DNA from: Tepidamorphaceae bacterium
GTDB taxonomy: Bacteria; Pseudomonadota; Alphaproteobacteria; Rhizobiales; JAKSCL01
Assembly (NCBI GenBank): GCA_028289445.1
Contig: JANQPO010000005.1
Span: 114,814 to 178,813, forward strand
Length of the DNA: 64,000 nucleotides
Direction of reading: 5' to 3'
The first letter of the stretch is position 1. Every line of letters begins with the position of its first letter. This document shows positions 36,459 to 46,034 of this stretch, piece after piece. The position numbers were made by a program, and so were the translations under genes. The notes beneath the pieces were generated by a model. That model made no database searches. It was given only the letters and a program-made list of their open reading frames with translations, and was not told where the DNA came from.

Positions 36459-37598
36459 TCAGATCAGCGACAATTGTTCGCCGGATTTGATCGGTCGCTC
36501 GAATAAATCGGCGCGCAAGCGTTTCCGTACCTTGTTTAGGCCGCTGCGCCGGGCTGCGATTTCAAACCGGCGACCAACCGACCAAGCGTGAGGCCCGGTA
36601 CCGGTCATGCGTTCGCCCCACTCAGAATCATAGGCCTTTCCGCCCCGCATGGTCTGCATGATGTTCAACACCTTTTGCGCCCGGTCCGGATAGTGCTCTT
36701 CGAGCCAAGCTTCGAAGACATCGCGCACCTCCAGGGGCAGTCGCAGCAAGATATAGCCGGCCTCAGTCGCGCCGGCGCTGGCGACGCGTTCGAGGATCGC
36801 TTCCATTTCGGCCTCATTGAGTGCTGGAACGAGCGGCGCCACCATGACGGCTACGGGAACGCCAGCAGCCGCCAGTGTCTCGACGGTTTGCAGCCGGCGA
36901 TGCGGCGCTGCGGCACGCGGTTCCATCGATCGTGCCAGCTTTGGATCGAGCGAGGTGATTGAAACCGCCACCTTAACAAGCTCCCGCTCTGCTAAACGCG
37001 TCAAGATATCGAGATCGCGCAACACCAGCGCCGACTTCGTCACGATCCCGACGGGATGGCTTGTCCTGTCGAATATCTCCAGGATCGATCGCGTGATCCG
37101 ATAGCGCCGTTCGATGGGCTGATAGGGGTCGGTGTTCGTGCCAAGCGCGATTAGGCGCGGCTCATAGCCAGGCGCCGCCAACTCCGTCTCTAAAAGCGCG
37201 GCCGCGTCCGGCTTGGCGAAGAGCCGGGTCTCGAAATCGAGCCCCGGCGACAAGCCCATATAGGCATGGGTGGGCCGCGCGTAGCAGTAAATGCAGCCAT
37301 GTTCACAGCCGCGATAGGGGTTGATCGACCGATCGAAGGAAATATCGGGCGACTTGTTGCGCGTGATGATCTTCTTCGGCGTTTCCAGCGTCACTTCGGT
37401 CTTGAGCGCAGGAAGTTCGTCGAGCGAACCCCAGCCATCGTCGAACCCGTCTCGCGACAGTGCTTCGAACCGACCGCTCTGGTTGAGAGTCGCGCCACGC
37501 CCCCGCCGCCGGTCCGGGGCAATTGTGACCGGCGGCGGCGCCACCTCGAACAGGCCGTTCGAGGCGCGGGGCGGCGCTGGGGGGCGCGTTGCTTTCAT
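36459..37598 (-). CDS. PA0069-family radical SAM protein (spore photoproduct lyase-related)
   Basis: A 379-residue radical SAM protein. The cluster-binding CxxxCxxC appears as PYRGCEHGCIYCYARPTHAY near residue 95, within the family pattern of the SplB-related PA0069/Rv2578c group. The N-terminal KIITRNKSPDISFDRSINPY and LIALGTNTDPYQPIE are also typical. Its reaction is unknown. ATG 37596-37598 is chosen. Upstream, an SOS box (GTTC-N7-GTTC in the gene orientation) overlaps a promoter-like TTGATT-N17-TAGTTT, so LexA control is likely and a DNA-damage role is plausible. Confidence 0.87.
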   Translation of the reverse strand: MKATRPPAPPRASNGLFEVAPPPVTIAPDRRRGRGATLNQSGRFEALSRDGFDDGWGSLDELPALKTEVTLETPKKIITRNKSPDISFDRSINPYRGCEHGCIYCYARPTHAYMGLSPGLDFETRLFAKPDAAALLETELAAPGYEPRLIALGTNTDPYQPIERRYRITRSILEIFDRTSHPVGIVTKSALVLRDLDILTRLAERELVKVAVSITSLDPKLARSMEPRAAAPHRRLQTVETLAAAGVPVAVMVAPLVPALNEAEMEAILERVASAGATEAGYILLRLPLEVRDVFEAWLEEHYPDRAQKVLNIMQTMRGGKAYDSEWGERMTGTGPHAWSVGRRFEIAARRSGLNKVRKRLRADLFERPIKSGEQLSLI

Positions 37599-37668
37599 CG
37601 TGCGGCGAGTCTCCAAGCGACGAATCGAGTCGTCCTGCCTTGCTGTTTGGAAACTAGCGCGATGAATA

Positions 37669-37683
37669 GAACAAATCAAGAAC
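37669..37683 (-). promoter_or_regulatory. Alphaproteobacterial LexA (SOS) box
   Basis: On the minus strand the sequence is GTTC-TTGATTT-GTTC, an exact match to the GTTC-N7-GTTC direct repeat that LexA recognises in alphaproteobacteria. It overlaps the -35-like hexamer TTGATT, with TAGTTT 17 bases further on, 70-85 bases before the radical SAM start. This is the arrangement expected for repression of that gene. Confidence 0.75.
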
Positions 37684-37767
37684 ATATGATCGAGTTCCGG
37701 TTGCATTGCGTAAGAGGGTTGCGCTGCGATATGAAAGCGCGGTTTCAATGGCTGGGTCTGATTTCCT

Positions 37768-38457
37768 ATGATCAGTGTCGTTATCCCGACCCTGAACGTC
37801 GAACGCACGCTGCCGGCGACGCTGAGCGCACTGGTTCCAGGCGCGCTCGATGGCGTTGTCAAAGAGGTGATCCTCTCCGACGGCGGATCGCGCGACGCGA
37901 CGCTCTTGATCGGCGATGAGGCCGGGTGCCGGTCGGTTGTCGGTGCAAGCGGGCGTGGGGGGCAGATCAGGCGAGGTGTCGAGGCAGCTTCGGGCGAATG
38001 GGTCTTCGTCCTGCATGCCGACACCGTGCTCTCGGAGGGTTGGCAGCGTGAGGTGGCCACCTTTGTCGAGCGCGAATGCATGAGGAATGAGGGACCGCGC
38101 GCGGCGGCCTTCGCGTTTCGCCTGCGCGAGACCGGCTGGCGGGCATGGCTTCTGGAGCGCATCGTCGCGCTGCGCTGCGCCATCTTGGCACTACCCTACG
38201 GGGATCAGGGTCTACTTGTCCCGCGCACGCTTTATCGTGAAATCGGCGGATTTTCCGACATTCCTCTGATGGAGGACGTTGACATCGTTCGCCGCATTGG
38301 TCGCAATCGGATCGTCATGCTCAAGACAACGGCGGAAACAAGCGCAGAGCGCTATCGTCGCGACGGCTATATCGCCCGCATGGCCCGCAATTTTACCTGT
38401 TTGACGCTTTACTTCCTGCGGGTCCCGCCGCGGGTCATTAGCCGCATCTACGGATAG
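37768..38457 (+). CDS. TIGR04283-type glycosyltransferase (arsenosugar-associated family)
   Basis: A 229-residue family 2-like glycosyltransferase: ISVVIPTLNVERTLPATL at the N-terminus, ILSDGGSRDAT and VGASGRGGQIRRGVEAASG in the donor site, and WVFVLHADT as the metal-binding DxD-type segment. These match the TIGR04283 group found with TIGR04282 proteins and in arsenosugar biosynthesis loci. The next gene is a TIGR04282 member, eight bases downstream. No arsenite methylase or arsenosugar radical SAM gene is in the window, so the sugar product is unknown. Confidence 0.85.
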   Translation: MISVVIPTLNVERTLPATLSALVPGALDGVVKEVILSDGGSRDATLLIGDEAGCRSVVGASGRGGQIRRGVEAASGEWVFVLHADTVLSEGWQREVATFVERECMRNEGPRAAAFAFRLRETGWRAWLLERIVALRCAILALPYGDQGLLVPRTLYREIGGFSDIPLMEDVDIVRRIGRNRIVMLKTTAETSAERYRRDGYIARMARNFTCLTLYFLRVPPRVISRIYG

Positions 38458-38465
38458 AGCCGGTA

Positions 38466-39059
38466 GTGGCGCTGACGCCCTGGCTGGTGATGATGGTCAA
38501 GGCGCCCATCGCCGGCGCGGTGAAGACGCGGCTCGCGCGCGATGTCGGTGTAGCGGAGGCCTTGCGGTTTTATCGCGCTTCAACGGCCGCGACGATCCGC
38601 CGACTTCGTGCGGATCGGCGGTGGCGATTTGTGTTGTCCGTCGCGCCAGACAGCGCAGCGATGGCGCCAGCCTGGCCAGCCGACATTTTGCGGATCGGGC
38701 AGGGGAGCGGTGATCTTGGTGCGCGAATGCAGCGTGTGATCGATCGGATGCCGCCCGGACCGGTCATTATCGTAGGATCGGACATTCCGACCATCCGACC
38801 CACGCACATCGCTAGAGCATTCGCGGCCTTAGGTCAGGCCGATATTGTATTCGGCCCGTCCGACGACGGCGGGTACTGGTTGGTCGGCGCCAAGCGCCGA
38901 CCGCATGTTCCGCAAGTCTTTAGCAATGTGCGCTGGTCGAGTGAACACGCGCTGTCCGATACCCTCGGCAACTTATCAAATTACGTCACGTATCAGATCG
39001 ATCCGCTCGACGATGTCGACACCGCCGGGGACCTGAAGCGTTGGCGGCAGTCCGGTTAG
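38466..39059 (+). CDS. TIGR04282-type nucleotidyl/glycosyltransferase
   Basis: A 197-residue protein with the family N-terminus LVMMVKAPIAGAVKTRLARD (KxPxxGxVKTRL), VIIVGSDIPTIRP and FGPSDDGGYWLVGAK, which suggest a nucleotidyltransferase-like fold. It is the regular partner of TIGR04283 proteins. Translation begins at GTG 38466, nine bases after the previous stop codon ends, so the pair is co-transcribed. Confidence 0.87.
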   Translation: MALTPWLVMMVKAPIAGAVKTRLARDVGVAEALRFYRASTAATIRRLRADRRWRFVLSVAPDSAAMAPAWPADILRIGQGSGDLGARMQRVIDRMPPGPVIIVGSDIPTIRPTHIARAFAALGQADIVFGPSDDGGYWLVGAKRRPHVPQVFSNVRWSSEHALSDTLGNLSNYVTYQIDPLDDVDTAGDLKRWRQSG

Positions 39060-39081
39060 GGGCCGGACCCCCGCACTAAAC

Positions 39082-40056
39082 TCATTGCATCGAGAGCTGA
39101 TAGCTCACCGGCTCCCAGCGCCAGCCAGTACCAACCTTTTGAACATAGCCGAGCGCCGGGAACGGCATGTGGTAGCCGATGACTGGCACCTTGTCGGTCG
39201 CGGAAATATCGAACAGCCGAACCCGTGTCGCGGCCGCCGCGTCCTTGTCCATATCGAAACGGACATGCCAATCGGGCCTTTGGATCGACGCGACGAAGTG
39301 ATTGGCCGTGTCGGCCCAGATGATGAGCCGCTGACCCTCGCTCTCGATGTGATAGGCCATATGGCCTGGTGTGTGGCCGAAGGCGGCGAGCGCATTGACG
39401 CCGGACGCCACCTCGCCTTCGTCGGCGAGGAACGTCATGTTTTCCGACACGGGCAGAACTTTGGCGCGGATGCCTTTAACCTGATCGGCCCGCTCGCCGG
39501 ACAACATGCCTTCGTCCATCCAGAAATCGTATTCCGCCTGGCCGGTGACATACCGGGCGTTGGGGAAGGTGGGAACGTCGCCGGTTACGAGACCGCCAAT
39601 ATGGTCCGGGTGGAAATGGGTGATGACCACGATGTCGATCTGATCCGGGCTGTAGCCGGCCGTCGTGAGACGCGACGCCAGTTGACCGTTGTCGCCTCCA
39701 AGCCCCGTATCGAACAGCACGAGTTCCGATCCCGTGTTGACCACGGTCGGCGTGAAATAGAACATCGCCTGATCACTCGGCAGATTGTTCTCCGCCATGA
39801 GAGCGGCAACCGCGTCGGCGGACTGATCTTGACCGAAGATCGGGTGTGGTCCCGGCACGGCCCGATTGCCGTCCAAGATGGTCGTCACCTCGAAAGCCCC
39901 AAGCTTAAACCGACGAAAAACGGCGTTGGACGCGCCGAGCATGGGTGCAGCAGCATGGGCCGGGCCGACCGTTTTCAATATTGCCGGCGCGGCCAGCGCG
40001 GCGGCCCCGGCGAACAGGGCTGTGCGGCGCGAGAATTTCGATGCGGATGGGGTCAT
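39082..40056 (-). CDS. Tat-exported metallo-beta-lactamase-fold hydrolase
   Basis: A 324-residue exported protein. The Tat signal has SRRTALF followed by a long Ala-rich hydrophobic stretch ending AHAAAP. The metal motif is intact: ITHFHPDHIGGL (HxHxDH), with ALAAFGHTPGHMAYHI and a final IGYHMPFP His. It starts at ATG 40054-40056, behind a strong GGAGGT. Tat export suggests that it folds with its metal before transport. The substrate is unknown; lactonase or ester hydrolase is possible. Confidence 0.88.
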   Translation of the reverse strand: MTPSASKFSRRTALFAGAAALAAPAILKTVGPAHAAAPMLGASNAVFRRFKLGAFEVTTILDGNRAVPGPHPIFGQDQSADAVAALMAENNLPSDQAMFYFTPTVVNTGSELVLFDTGLGGDNGQLASRLTTAGYSPDQIDIVVITHFHPDHIGGLVTGDVPTFPNARYVTGQAEYDFWMDEGMLSGERADQVKGIRAKVLPVSENMTFLADEGEVASGVNALAAFGHTPGHMAYHIESEGQRLIIWADTANHFVASIQRPDWHVRFDMDKDAAAATRVRLFDISATDKVPVIGYHMPFPALGYVQKVGTGWRWEPVSYQLSMQ

Positions 40057-40156
40057 GGCTACCTCCCTCGTGATGCCGATCTGCTCCAAGATAGCGCGGA
40101 TTGAGACTGCGTCATGAAGACGGAGCCGGTCGGCCGTCACAATGTGGTGATGGGCT

Positions 40157-40711
40157 TCAGGCCTTCAGCTTGCCGCGCTTCAGGTGTTCGTCCAGGCGCG
40201 GCATGATCTCCACGAAATTGCAGGGCATATGCCGGTAATCGAGTTGCGGCTGCAAAATGCCGTCCCAGGCGTCCTTGCAGGCGCCGGGCGAGCCGGGGAG
40301 GACGAAGATGTAGGTTGCGTTGGCGACACCGCCGGTGGCGCGGCTTTGGATCGTCGACGTGCCGATCTTATCGTAGGAGATGCGATGGAACACCTCCGAG
40401 AACCCGTCCATGCGCTTCTCAAAGAGCGGTTCGACGGCCTCTGGGGTCACGTCGCGCCCCGTGAAGCCTGTGCCGCCGGTGGTAATCACGACATCGACGC
40501 CCTCGTCATCGACTAGCGCTTTGACGGCATCGCGGATGGCTGGAACATCGTCGGTGACGATTGACCGCGAGACGAGCATATGCCCGGCCTCCTCAATGCG
40601 CTTTGCCAGAGTTGCGCCGGAGCGGTCGTCCTCTAGCGACCGGCTGTCGGAGACGGTGACGACGGTGATACGGACGGGGATGAAGGGGCGGCTCTCGTCG
40701 ATCCGGGACAT
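40157..40711 (-). CDS. moaB: Molybdenum cofactor biosynthesis protein MoaB
   Basis: A 184-residue MogA/MoaB-type protein. The molybdopterin-binding block DVVITTGGTGFTGRDVTPEAV is intact, along with ITVVTVSDSRSLEDDRSG and FVLPGSPGACKDAW. Proteins of this family adenylate molybdopterin or assist metal insertion; MoaB members are often less active than MogA. The gene stands alone, without other moa or moe genes in the window, between the cyclase fusion gene and the Tat-exported hydrolase on the same strand. Confidence 0.92.
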   Translation of the reverse strand: MSRIDESRPFIPVRITVVTVSDSRSLEDDRSGATLAKRIEEAGHMLVSRSIVTDDVPAIRDAVKALVDDEGVDVVITTGGTGFTGRDVTPEAVEPLFEKRMDGFSEVFHRISYDKIGTSTIQSRATGGVANATYIFVLPGSPGACKDAWDGILQPQLDYRHMPCNFVEIMPRLDEHLKRGKLKA

Positions 40712-40760
40712 GGTCAAGGGATACTGCGTCGATCTATCACCTGCAACCGATCCCGCGTGC

Positions 40761-42425
40761 TCAAACGGCCTCGCGGTCGGCCGCCACGCTTTGCTTCGGC
40801 GCAAAGACGTGTACCGGCATCCCGACATTGTGCAGCGAGTGGGCGCCAAGGCTGTGTGATGACGCGTTTGAGGCTTGCGCGATGGGTTCCGTGACCAGAA
40901 CCGGCTCACCGAGCGATTTGCCAAGATCGCTCAAGCGCGCCGCGACATTGGCCGCGGCGCCGATGACTGTGAAGTCGAGACGGTCGCTGGACCCGACATT
41001 GCCATAAGTCACGTGACCATGGGCGATGCCGACGGCGCACTCGGCTCTGCCGTGTCCAGGGATGTCGATTTCGGCCAGCTTGTCGACAATGGCAAGCGCC
41101 GCCTTGGCAGCATTGCTGCAGCTTTGTTGCGATCCCTGTTCATCGGGAAAGATCGCCAAGACAGCGTCACCGATGAACTTCAGCACCTCACCGCCCTCTT
41201 CGCGGATCTGGTTCACGGTCGTGTCGAAAAACCGATTGAGTAGGTTCAAATAGGCCTCGTGCCCGAGGGACTCCTCCAACCGCGACGACCCGCGCAGGTC
41301 GCAAAACAGGATCGCCGCATCGATTTCTTCACCGTCGCCGCGCCTATACTCGCCACCCAATACCCGAGCGCCGGTCGCCCGTCCCAGATAGGTGCCCAGC
41401 AGCGTTTCGGCGTTGGCGCGCAGCGTCATGACCTCAAAGAAGCGGCTGATCACGGCCGAGCATTCGAAGACGAGCCCCAGATTGGCCGTCGTGAAACCGT
41501 CAGGATGATCGGTTGCCATGGTCATGACGTTGATTTGACCGTCGGAGAAATTGAGCGGCATGGCGACGTAGTCGGTCGCGCCCTCCTCCTTCAACTCGTC
41601 CATGATCGGGAATTTGAAGGCCACATCGCCGACATTGAGCGGTTGCCGCACCCCGCCAAGGCCGAGCGTAACGTGCCGGATCGGGCTGTTGGTGTAGCCA
41701 ATGTCGGTGAGGTTCTCGTGGTGGGCATTGTTGACCTCGACCTTGCCGGTCGAGGCTTTCCACAAGTAGGCGACACCTGCGATTTGCGGATGCCTGGACC
41801 AGATTACGATGTTCAGCCGGCTGACAGCAACGCCGTGCTCAACCAGTTTCTCGCAGAACTGGCGAGTGAGTTCAGCGGGATCGGGACATTGCCAGGCGGA
41901 GCGCATGATCCAATCGATCAAGGCGCCGCTGACATGGCCGTCCGACGGCCGCATCATCGGCGGCATTGCCGCGTCGTTGACCACGCCCGGCATGAAGGCG
42001 ATGTATCCTTCGACGTCGCTGGCGTCTGGCAGGGCCGGTTCGTAGCTCCACGCCGCGTTCTCCAGCACCTTGCCGTCAACGGTCAGGTCCCAATAGGTCG
42101 CGGTGCCCTTAAAGGGACAGAATGTGCGGTGGTCTGTGGGTGTCTCCGACAAACCGAAGACATCAGCGCGCGGGAAATAGATCGTCGGCGCCAGACGCGT
42201 TTCGTGCATAATGCGCGCTTGAGTGCTCGAAGCGACGACGACCTCGCCATGCTTGAGCGTAACCCGGCCGTCGATCGGCATGACGGTGATGCTGTACCCA
42301 GCGGAATCCACTAAAGCCATGATCGTCATGTAGGCGTTCGCGGCCGGTTCGAAAAGACACACGCCGCACAATTCCTGACACAGGAGTTGCATTTCAGCGT
42401 CAAAGGCGGCATCCGTCTTCGCCAA
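40761..42425 (-). CDS. DUF427 - class III adenylate cyclase fusion protein
   Basis: A 554-residue soluble protein. Residues about 43-145 are a complete DUF427 domain ([49 protein letters not shown]). Residues 165-340 resemble the regulatory region found in other alphaproteobacterial cyclases. Residues 365-500 are a class III catalytic domain with metal-binding Asp at about 376 (CDLRGS) and 420 (LKFIGD), adenine-selecting Lys416 and Asp484, and the transition-state Asn493 and Arg497 (AANVAAR). It should therefore make cAMP. The annotated start is TTG; an ATG 11 codons in is possible. It is divergent from an ABC exporter. Confidence 0.85.
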   Translation of the reverse strand: MAKTDAAFDAEMQLLCQELCGVCLFEPAANAYMTIMALVDSAGYSITVMPIDGRVTLKHGEVVVASSTQARIMHETRLAPTIYFPRADVFGLSETPTDHRTFCPFKGTATYWDLTVDGKVLENAAWSYEPALPDASDVEGYIAFMPGVVNDAAMPPMMRPSDGHVSGALIDWIMRSAWQCPDPAELTRQFCEKLVEHGVAVSRLNIVIWSRHPQIAGVAYLWKASTGKVEVNNAHHENLTDIGYTNSPIRHVTLGLGGVRQPLNVGDVAFKFPIMDELKEEGATDYVAMPLNFSDGQINVMTMATDHPDGFTTANLGLVFECSAVISRFFEVMTLRANAETLLGTYLGRATGARVLGGEYRRGDGEEIDAAILFCDLRGSSRLEESLGHEAYLNLLNRFFDTTVNQIREEGGEVLKFIGDAVLAIFPDEQGSQQSCSNAAKAALAIVDKLAEIDIPGHGRAECAVGIAHGHVTYGNVGSSDRLDFTVIGAAANVAARLSDLGKSLGEPVLVTEPIAQASNASSHSLGAHSLHNVGMPVHVFAPKQSVAADREAV

Positions 42426-42448
42426 TCGTCAGCGCCACGACTAGCATC

Positions 42449-43375
42449 ATGTCGCCAATCATTCAGATCGAGTCCCTTTCCAAGATCTACGATACCGGAT
42501 TTGAGGCTCTGAAATCGGTATCGCTCGACGTTGAGGACGGCGAGATTTTGGCGCTGCTTGGACCGAACGGTGCCGGTAAGACAACGCTCATCAGTATTAT
42601 CGTCGGTCTGGTCAACGCGACCGGCGGCAGCGTTACCGTCGACGGTCGCGACATCGTCGACGATTATAGACACACGCGCGCGTTGATCGGCTTGGTGCCT
42701 CAGGAGATCACGACCGACGCCTTTGAAACCGTTTGGGCGACCATCACACATACTCGCGGCCTGTTCGGGTTGGCCGCCGACCCCGCCTACATCGAACAGC
42801 TCCTTAAAGACCTCTCGCTTTGGGACAAGAAGGGCGAGAAGCTGATGACCCTATCGGGCGGCATGAAGCGTCGCGTGATGATCGCCAAGGCGCTGTCGCA
42901 CAAGCCGCGCATCTTGTTTCTCGATGAGCCGACCGCCGGCGTCGACGTCGAACTGCGAAAGGACATGTGGGCGCTGGTGCGACGGCTGAAGGACTCCGGT
43001 GTCACCATCATCCTCACCACTCACTACATCGACGAGGCGGAGGAAATCGCCGACCGGGTCGCTGTCATCAATCATGGCGAGATCATCGTTGTTGAGGAAA
43101 AGGCCGAACTCATGCGCAAGCTCGGCCAGAAAACACTCTTCCTCGACCTGCAAGAGCGTTTGACGGTGCTGCCTGAAAGCCTCTCCGCCTTCAATGTTGC
43201 GCTGAGCGAGGACGGTAATCAGCTCATCTACACCTATGACACCAATGCTGAACGCACCGGCATCACGCGGCTTCTGGCAACGCTCAACGACTCCGGGATC
43301 CGCTTTCGCGACTTGTCCACCACGCAAAGCTCGCTGGAGGATATCTTCGTCAAACTGGTCAGGGACGAGGCATGA
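42449..43375 (+). CDS. ABC-2 type exporter ATP-binding protein
   Basis: A 308-residue ATPase of the DrrA/NodI-like group: Walker [11 protein letters not shown]-loop LVPQE, signature LSGGMKRRV, Walker [12 protein letters not shown] and H-loop [14 protein letters not shown]-terminal extension follows the nucleotide-binding domain, as usual in this group. The stop overlaps the permease ATG by ATGA. The substrate is unknown; drugs, lipids or polysaccharides are usual. Confidence 0.93.
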   Translation: MSPIIQIESLSKIYDTGFEALKSVSLDVEDGEILALLGPNGAGKTTLISIIVGLVNATGGSVTVDGRDIVDDYRHTRALIGLVPQEITTDAFETVWATITHTRGLFGLAADPAYIEQLLKDLSLWDKKGEKLMTLSGGMKRRVMIAKALSHKPRILFLDEPTAGVDVELRKDMWALVRRLKDSGVTIILTTHYIDEAEEIADRVAVINHGEIIVVEEKAELMRKLGQKTLFLDLQERLTVLPESLSAFNVALSEDGNQLIYTYDTNAERTGITRLLATLNDSGIRFRDLSTTQSSLEDIFVKLVRDEA

Positions 43376-44133
43376 ACCTCTACGCGATCAAAGCGATCTA
43401 CACGTTCGAGATGGCGCGAACCGTTCGTACGCTTATGCAAAGCATCGTTTCGCCGGTGCTATCGACCTCGCTTTACTTCGTCGTTTTCGGCGCGGCGATC
43501 GGATCGCGCATCGAGGCGATCGACGGCGTGAGCTACGCAGCCTTCTTGGTGCCCGGCCTCATTATGCTTTCGGTGCTGACCCAGAGCATCTCAAACGCGT
43601 CCTTCGGCATCCATTTCCCGAAGTTCATCGGAACGATCTACGAAGTTCTCTCCGCCCCCGTTTCTCCGTTTGAAATCGTCGTCGGCTATGTGGGGGCGGC
43701 CGCGACAAAATCGGTCATCCTGGGGCTGATCATCCTGGCGACCGCCACGCTCTTTGTCTCTGTCGAGATCCTTCATCCCGTCTGGATGCTCGCCTTCCTG
43801 GTCTTGACGTCGGTGACCTTCAGTCTGTTCGGCTTCCTGATCGGCATCTGGGCGAAGAATTTCGAGCAGCTCCAGATCATCCCGCTCCTCATCATCACGC
43901 CCTTGGTTTTCCTGGGCGGCAGTTTCTATTCGATCAAGATGCTGCCTCCCGTGTGGCAAACAGTCACGTACTTCAATCCGGTCCTCTATCTGGTCTCCGG
44001 GTTTCGTTGGAGCTTCTATGGCAATGCCGACGTCAATGTGGGTCTCAGCCTTTTAATGATCCTCCTCTTCCTGGCATTGTGCCTGTACGCGGTCTCCTGG
44101 ATTTTCAAAACCGGCTATCAGATCAAAACATGA
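43372..44133 (+). CDS. ABC-2 type exporter permease
   Basis: A 253-residue, six-helix permease that pairs with the preceding ATPase. Hydrophobic segments include [38 protein letters not shown] and [13 protein letters not shown]; the loop with [17 protein letters not shown] is the conserved ABC-2 signature. It overlaps the ATPase gene by four bases, so it forms a two-gene exporter. Confidence 0.92.
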   Translation: MNLYAIKAIYTFEMARTVRTLMQSIVSPVLSTSLYFVVFGAAIGSRIEAIDGVSYAAFLVPGLIMLSVLTQSISNASFGIHFPKFIGTIYEVLSAPVSPFEIVVGYVGAAATKSVILGLIILATATLFVSVEILHPVWMLAFLVLTSVTFSLFGFLIGIWAKNFEQLQIIPLLIITPLVFLGGSFYSIKMLPPVWQTVTYFNPVLYLVSGFRWSFYGNADVNVGLSLLMILLFLALCLYAVSWIFKTGYQIKT

Positions 44134-44216
44134 CGGTTCCGGGCGAATTGACACGTCTGACTAGTTGCTAGAATTAGGTGTGTGTTGCGCCAAGGCGTGC
44201 CTCACAGGAGACGGAA

Positions 44217-45881
44217 ATGACCGACGAAACCACCGAACTCGAAGAACGCGAGTCGATGGAGTTCGACGTCGTGATCGTCGGCGCCGGACCGGCCGGTCTG
44301 GCAGCTGCGATCCGGCTGAAACAGATCGATGCCGACCTCAATGTCGTTGTGCTCGAAAAGGGCTCTGAAGTCGGTGCGCATATCCTCTCCGGCGCGGTGA
44401 TCGATCCGATTGCGCTTGATCGGCTTCTACCAGAGTGGCGCGACGAGGACACGCCGCTCAAGACGCCAGTCACCGCGGACAAGTTCTTCTATCTGGGCGA
44501 AGCCGGCTCCATCCAGCTCCCGAATTTCTTGATGCCGCCGCTGATGAACAATCACGGCAACTACGTCGTGTCGCTGGGCAATGTCTGCCGCTGGATGGCG
44601 GAAAAGGCCGAGGCGCTGGGCGTGGAGGTTTATCCGGGCTTTGCCGCCGCTGAGGTGCTTTACGACGACAAAGGCGCCGTGATTGGCGTCGCGACCGGCG
44701 ATATGGGCGTCCAAAGGGACGGCTCGCATGGCCCGAATTATCAGCGCGGCATGGCGCTGCTCGGCAAATATACGCTGATTGGCGAGGGCGTGCGCGGTTC
44801 GCTCGCCAAAAAGCTGATCAAGCAGTTCAAGCTCGACGAGGGCTGCGAGCCCGGCAAGTTCGGCATCGGCCTGAAAGAACTGTGGGAAATCGAGCCAGAG
44901 AAGCATCAACCGGGACTGGTTCAGCACTCTTTCGGTTGGCCGCTCGGCGCCAAGGCCGGTGGCGGTTCATTTTTGTACCACCTGGAGGACAACCAGGTTG
45001 CCGTCGGATTTGTCGTTCACCTGAACTATAAGAACCCCTATCTGGCACCCTTCGAGGAGTTCCAGCGCTTCAAAACGCATCCGGCCATCCGGCCGACTTT
45101 CGAGGGTGGTCGGCGCATTGCCTATGGCGCCCGAGCAATCACCGAAGGCGGTTGGCAGTCCGTGCCCAAGTTGGCGTTCCCCGGCGGCGCGCTGATCGGC
45201 TGTTCGGCTGGCTTCGTCAACGTTCCGCGCATCAAGGGCTCGCATAATGCCATGCTGTCGGGCATGGAGGCCGCTGAACATGTCGCTGCGGCTCTGTCGG
45301 ACGGACGGGCACAGGATGAGATCTCGGGCTACGAAGATGGCTGGCGTACCGGTCCGATCGGCCAGGACCTGAAGAAGGTGCGCAACATTAAGCCGCTTTG
45401 GTCGAAATACGGCCTGCTCGGCGGGGTGGTGCTCGGAGGCCTGGACATGTGGACCAACACGTTCGGCTTCTCGCTGTTTGGCACGCTGCCGCATGGCAAG
45501 CCCGATCACATGGCGACGGAGCCGACGACCAAACATCAGCCGATCGAATATCCAAAGCCCGACGGTGTTGTCTCATTCGACAAGCTCTCCTCGGTCTTTC
45601 TATCTTCGACCAATCACGAGGAGGACCAGCCGGTCCATCTCAGAGTGAAAGACGACGATCTGCAACGGGATTCCGAGTTCTCGACCTATGCGGGCCCCTC
45701 AAACCGCTATTGTCCGGCGGGCGTCTACGAATGGCTGACGGAGGGCGAGGATCAGCCCCGCTTTCAGATCAACGCGCAGAACTGCGTGCACTGCAAGACG
45801 TGCGACATCAAGGACCCCAACCAGAACATCGTTTGGACCGTGCCCGAAGGCGGCGGCGGGCCGAACTATCCCAATATGTAG
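44217..45881 (+). CDS. Electron-transfer flavoprotein:ubiquinone oxidoreductase
   Basis: A 554-residue membrane-associated flavoprotein that passes electrons from ETF (fed by acyl-CoA and other dehydrogenases) to ubiquinone. The N-terminal FAD fold is FDVVIVGAGPAGLAAAIRL; the membrane-facing middle section and the C-terminal 4Fe-4S ligands are typical, the latter including CVHCKTCDIKDP. It starts at ATG 44217, with AGGAG upstream. It matters for the AidB-like dehydrogenase in this window and for beta-oxidation. Confidence 0.94.
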   Translation: MTDETTELEERESMEFDVVIVGAGPAGLAAAIRLKQIDADLNVVVLEKGSEVGAHILSGAVIDPIALDRLLPEWRDEDTPLKTPVTADKFFYLGEAGSIQLPNFLMPPLMNNHGNYVVSLGNVCRWMAEKAEALGVEVYPGFAAAEVLYDDKGAVIGVATGDMGVQRDGSHGPNYQRGMALLGKYTLIGEGVRGSLAKKLIKQFKLDEGCEPGKFGIGLKELWEIEPEKHQPGLVQHSFGWPLGAKAGGGSFLYHLEDNQVAVGFVVHLNYKNPYLAPFEEFQRFKTHPAIRPTFEGGRRIAYGARAITEGGWQSVPKLAFPGGALIGCSAGFVNVPRIKGSHNAMLSGMEAAEHVAAALSDGRAQDEISGYEDGWRTGPIGQDLKKVRNIKPLWSKYGLLGGVVLGGLDMWTNTFGFSLFGTLPHGKPDHMATEPTTKHQPIEYPKPDGVVSFDKLSSVFLSSTNHEEDQPVHLRVKDDDLQRDSEFSTYAGPSNRYCPAGVYEWLTEGEDQPRFQINAQNCVHCKTCDIKDPNQNIVWTVPEGGGGPNYPNM

Positions 45882-46034
45882 GGTCGCTCGGCCCTTCGGT
45901 TAACGGCGCATTAACCGGCAAACCGGTCACATGCACCTCTGACAATCATGTGCGCTGCTGCAACCCGCGTACCCTTGCAGCTTGTGGGTGAACGCGCCAT
46001 GTTGCAGCTGATTCCAAGGATAAGGAGCACACCG

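Noticed and set aside
39085..40104. Long plus-strand frame opposite the Tat-exported hydrolase
   Set aside because: The minus-strand product has a Tat signal, a GGAGGT site and a complete metal motif; the plus-strand product has none.
41259..42314. Long plus-strand frame opposite the cyclase fusion
   Set aside because: It is a GC-driven shadow of a gene with clear cyclase and DUF427 motifs.
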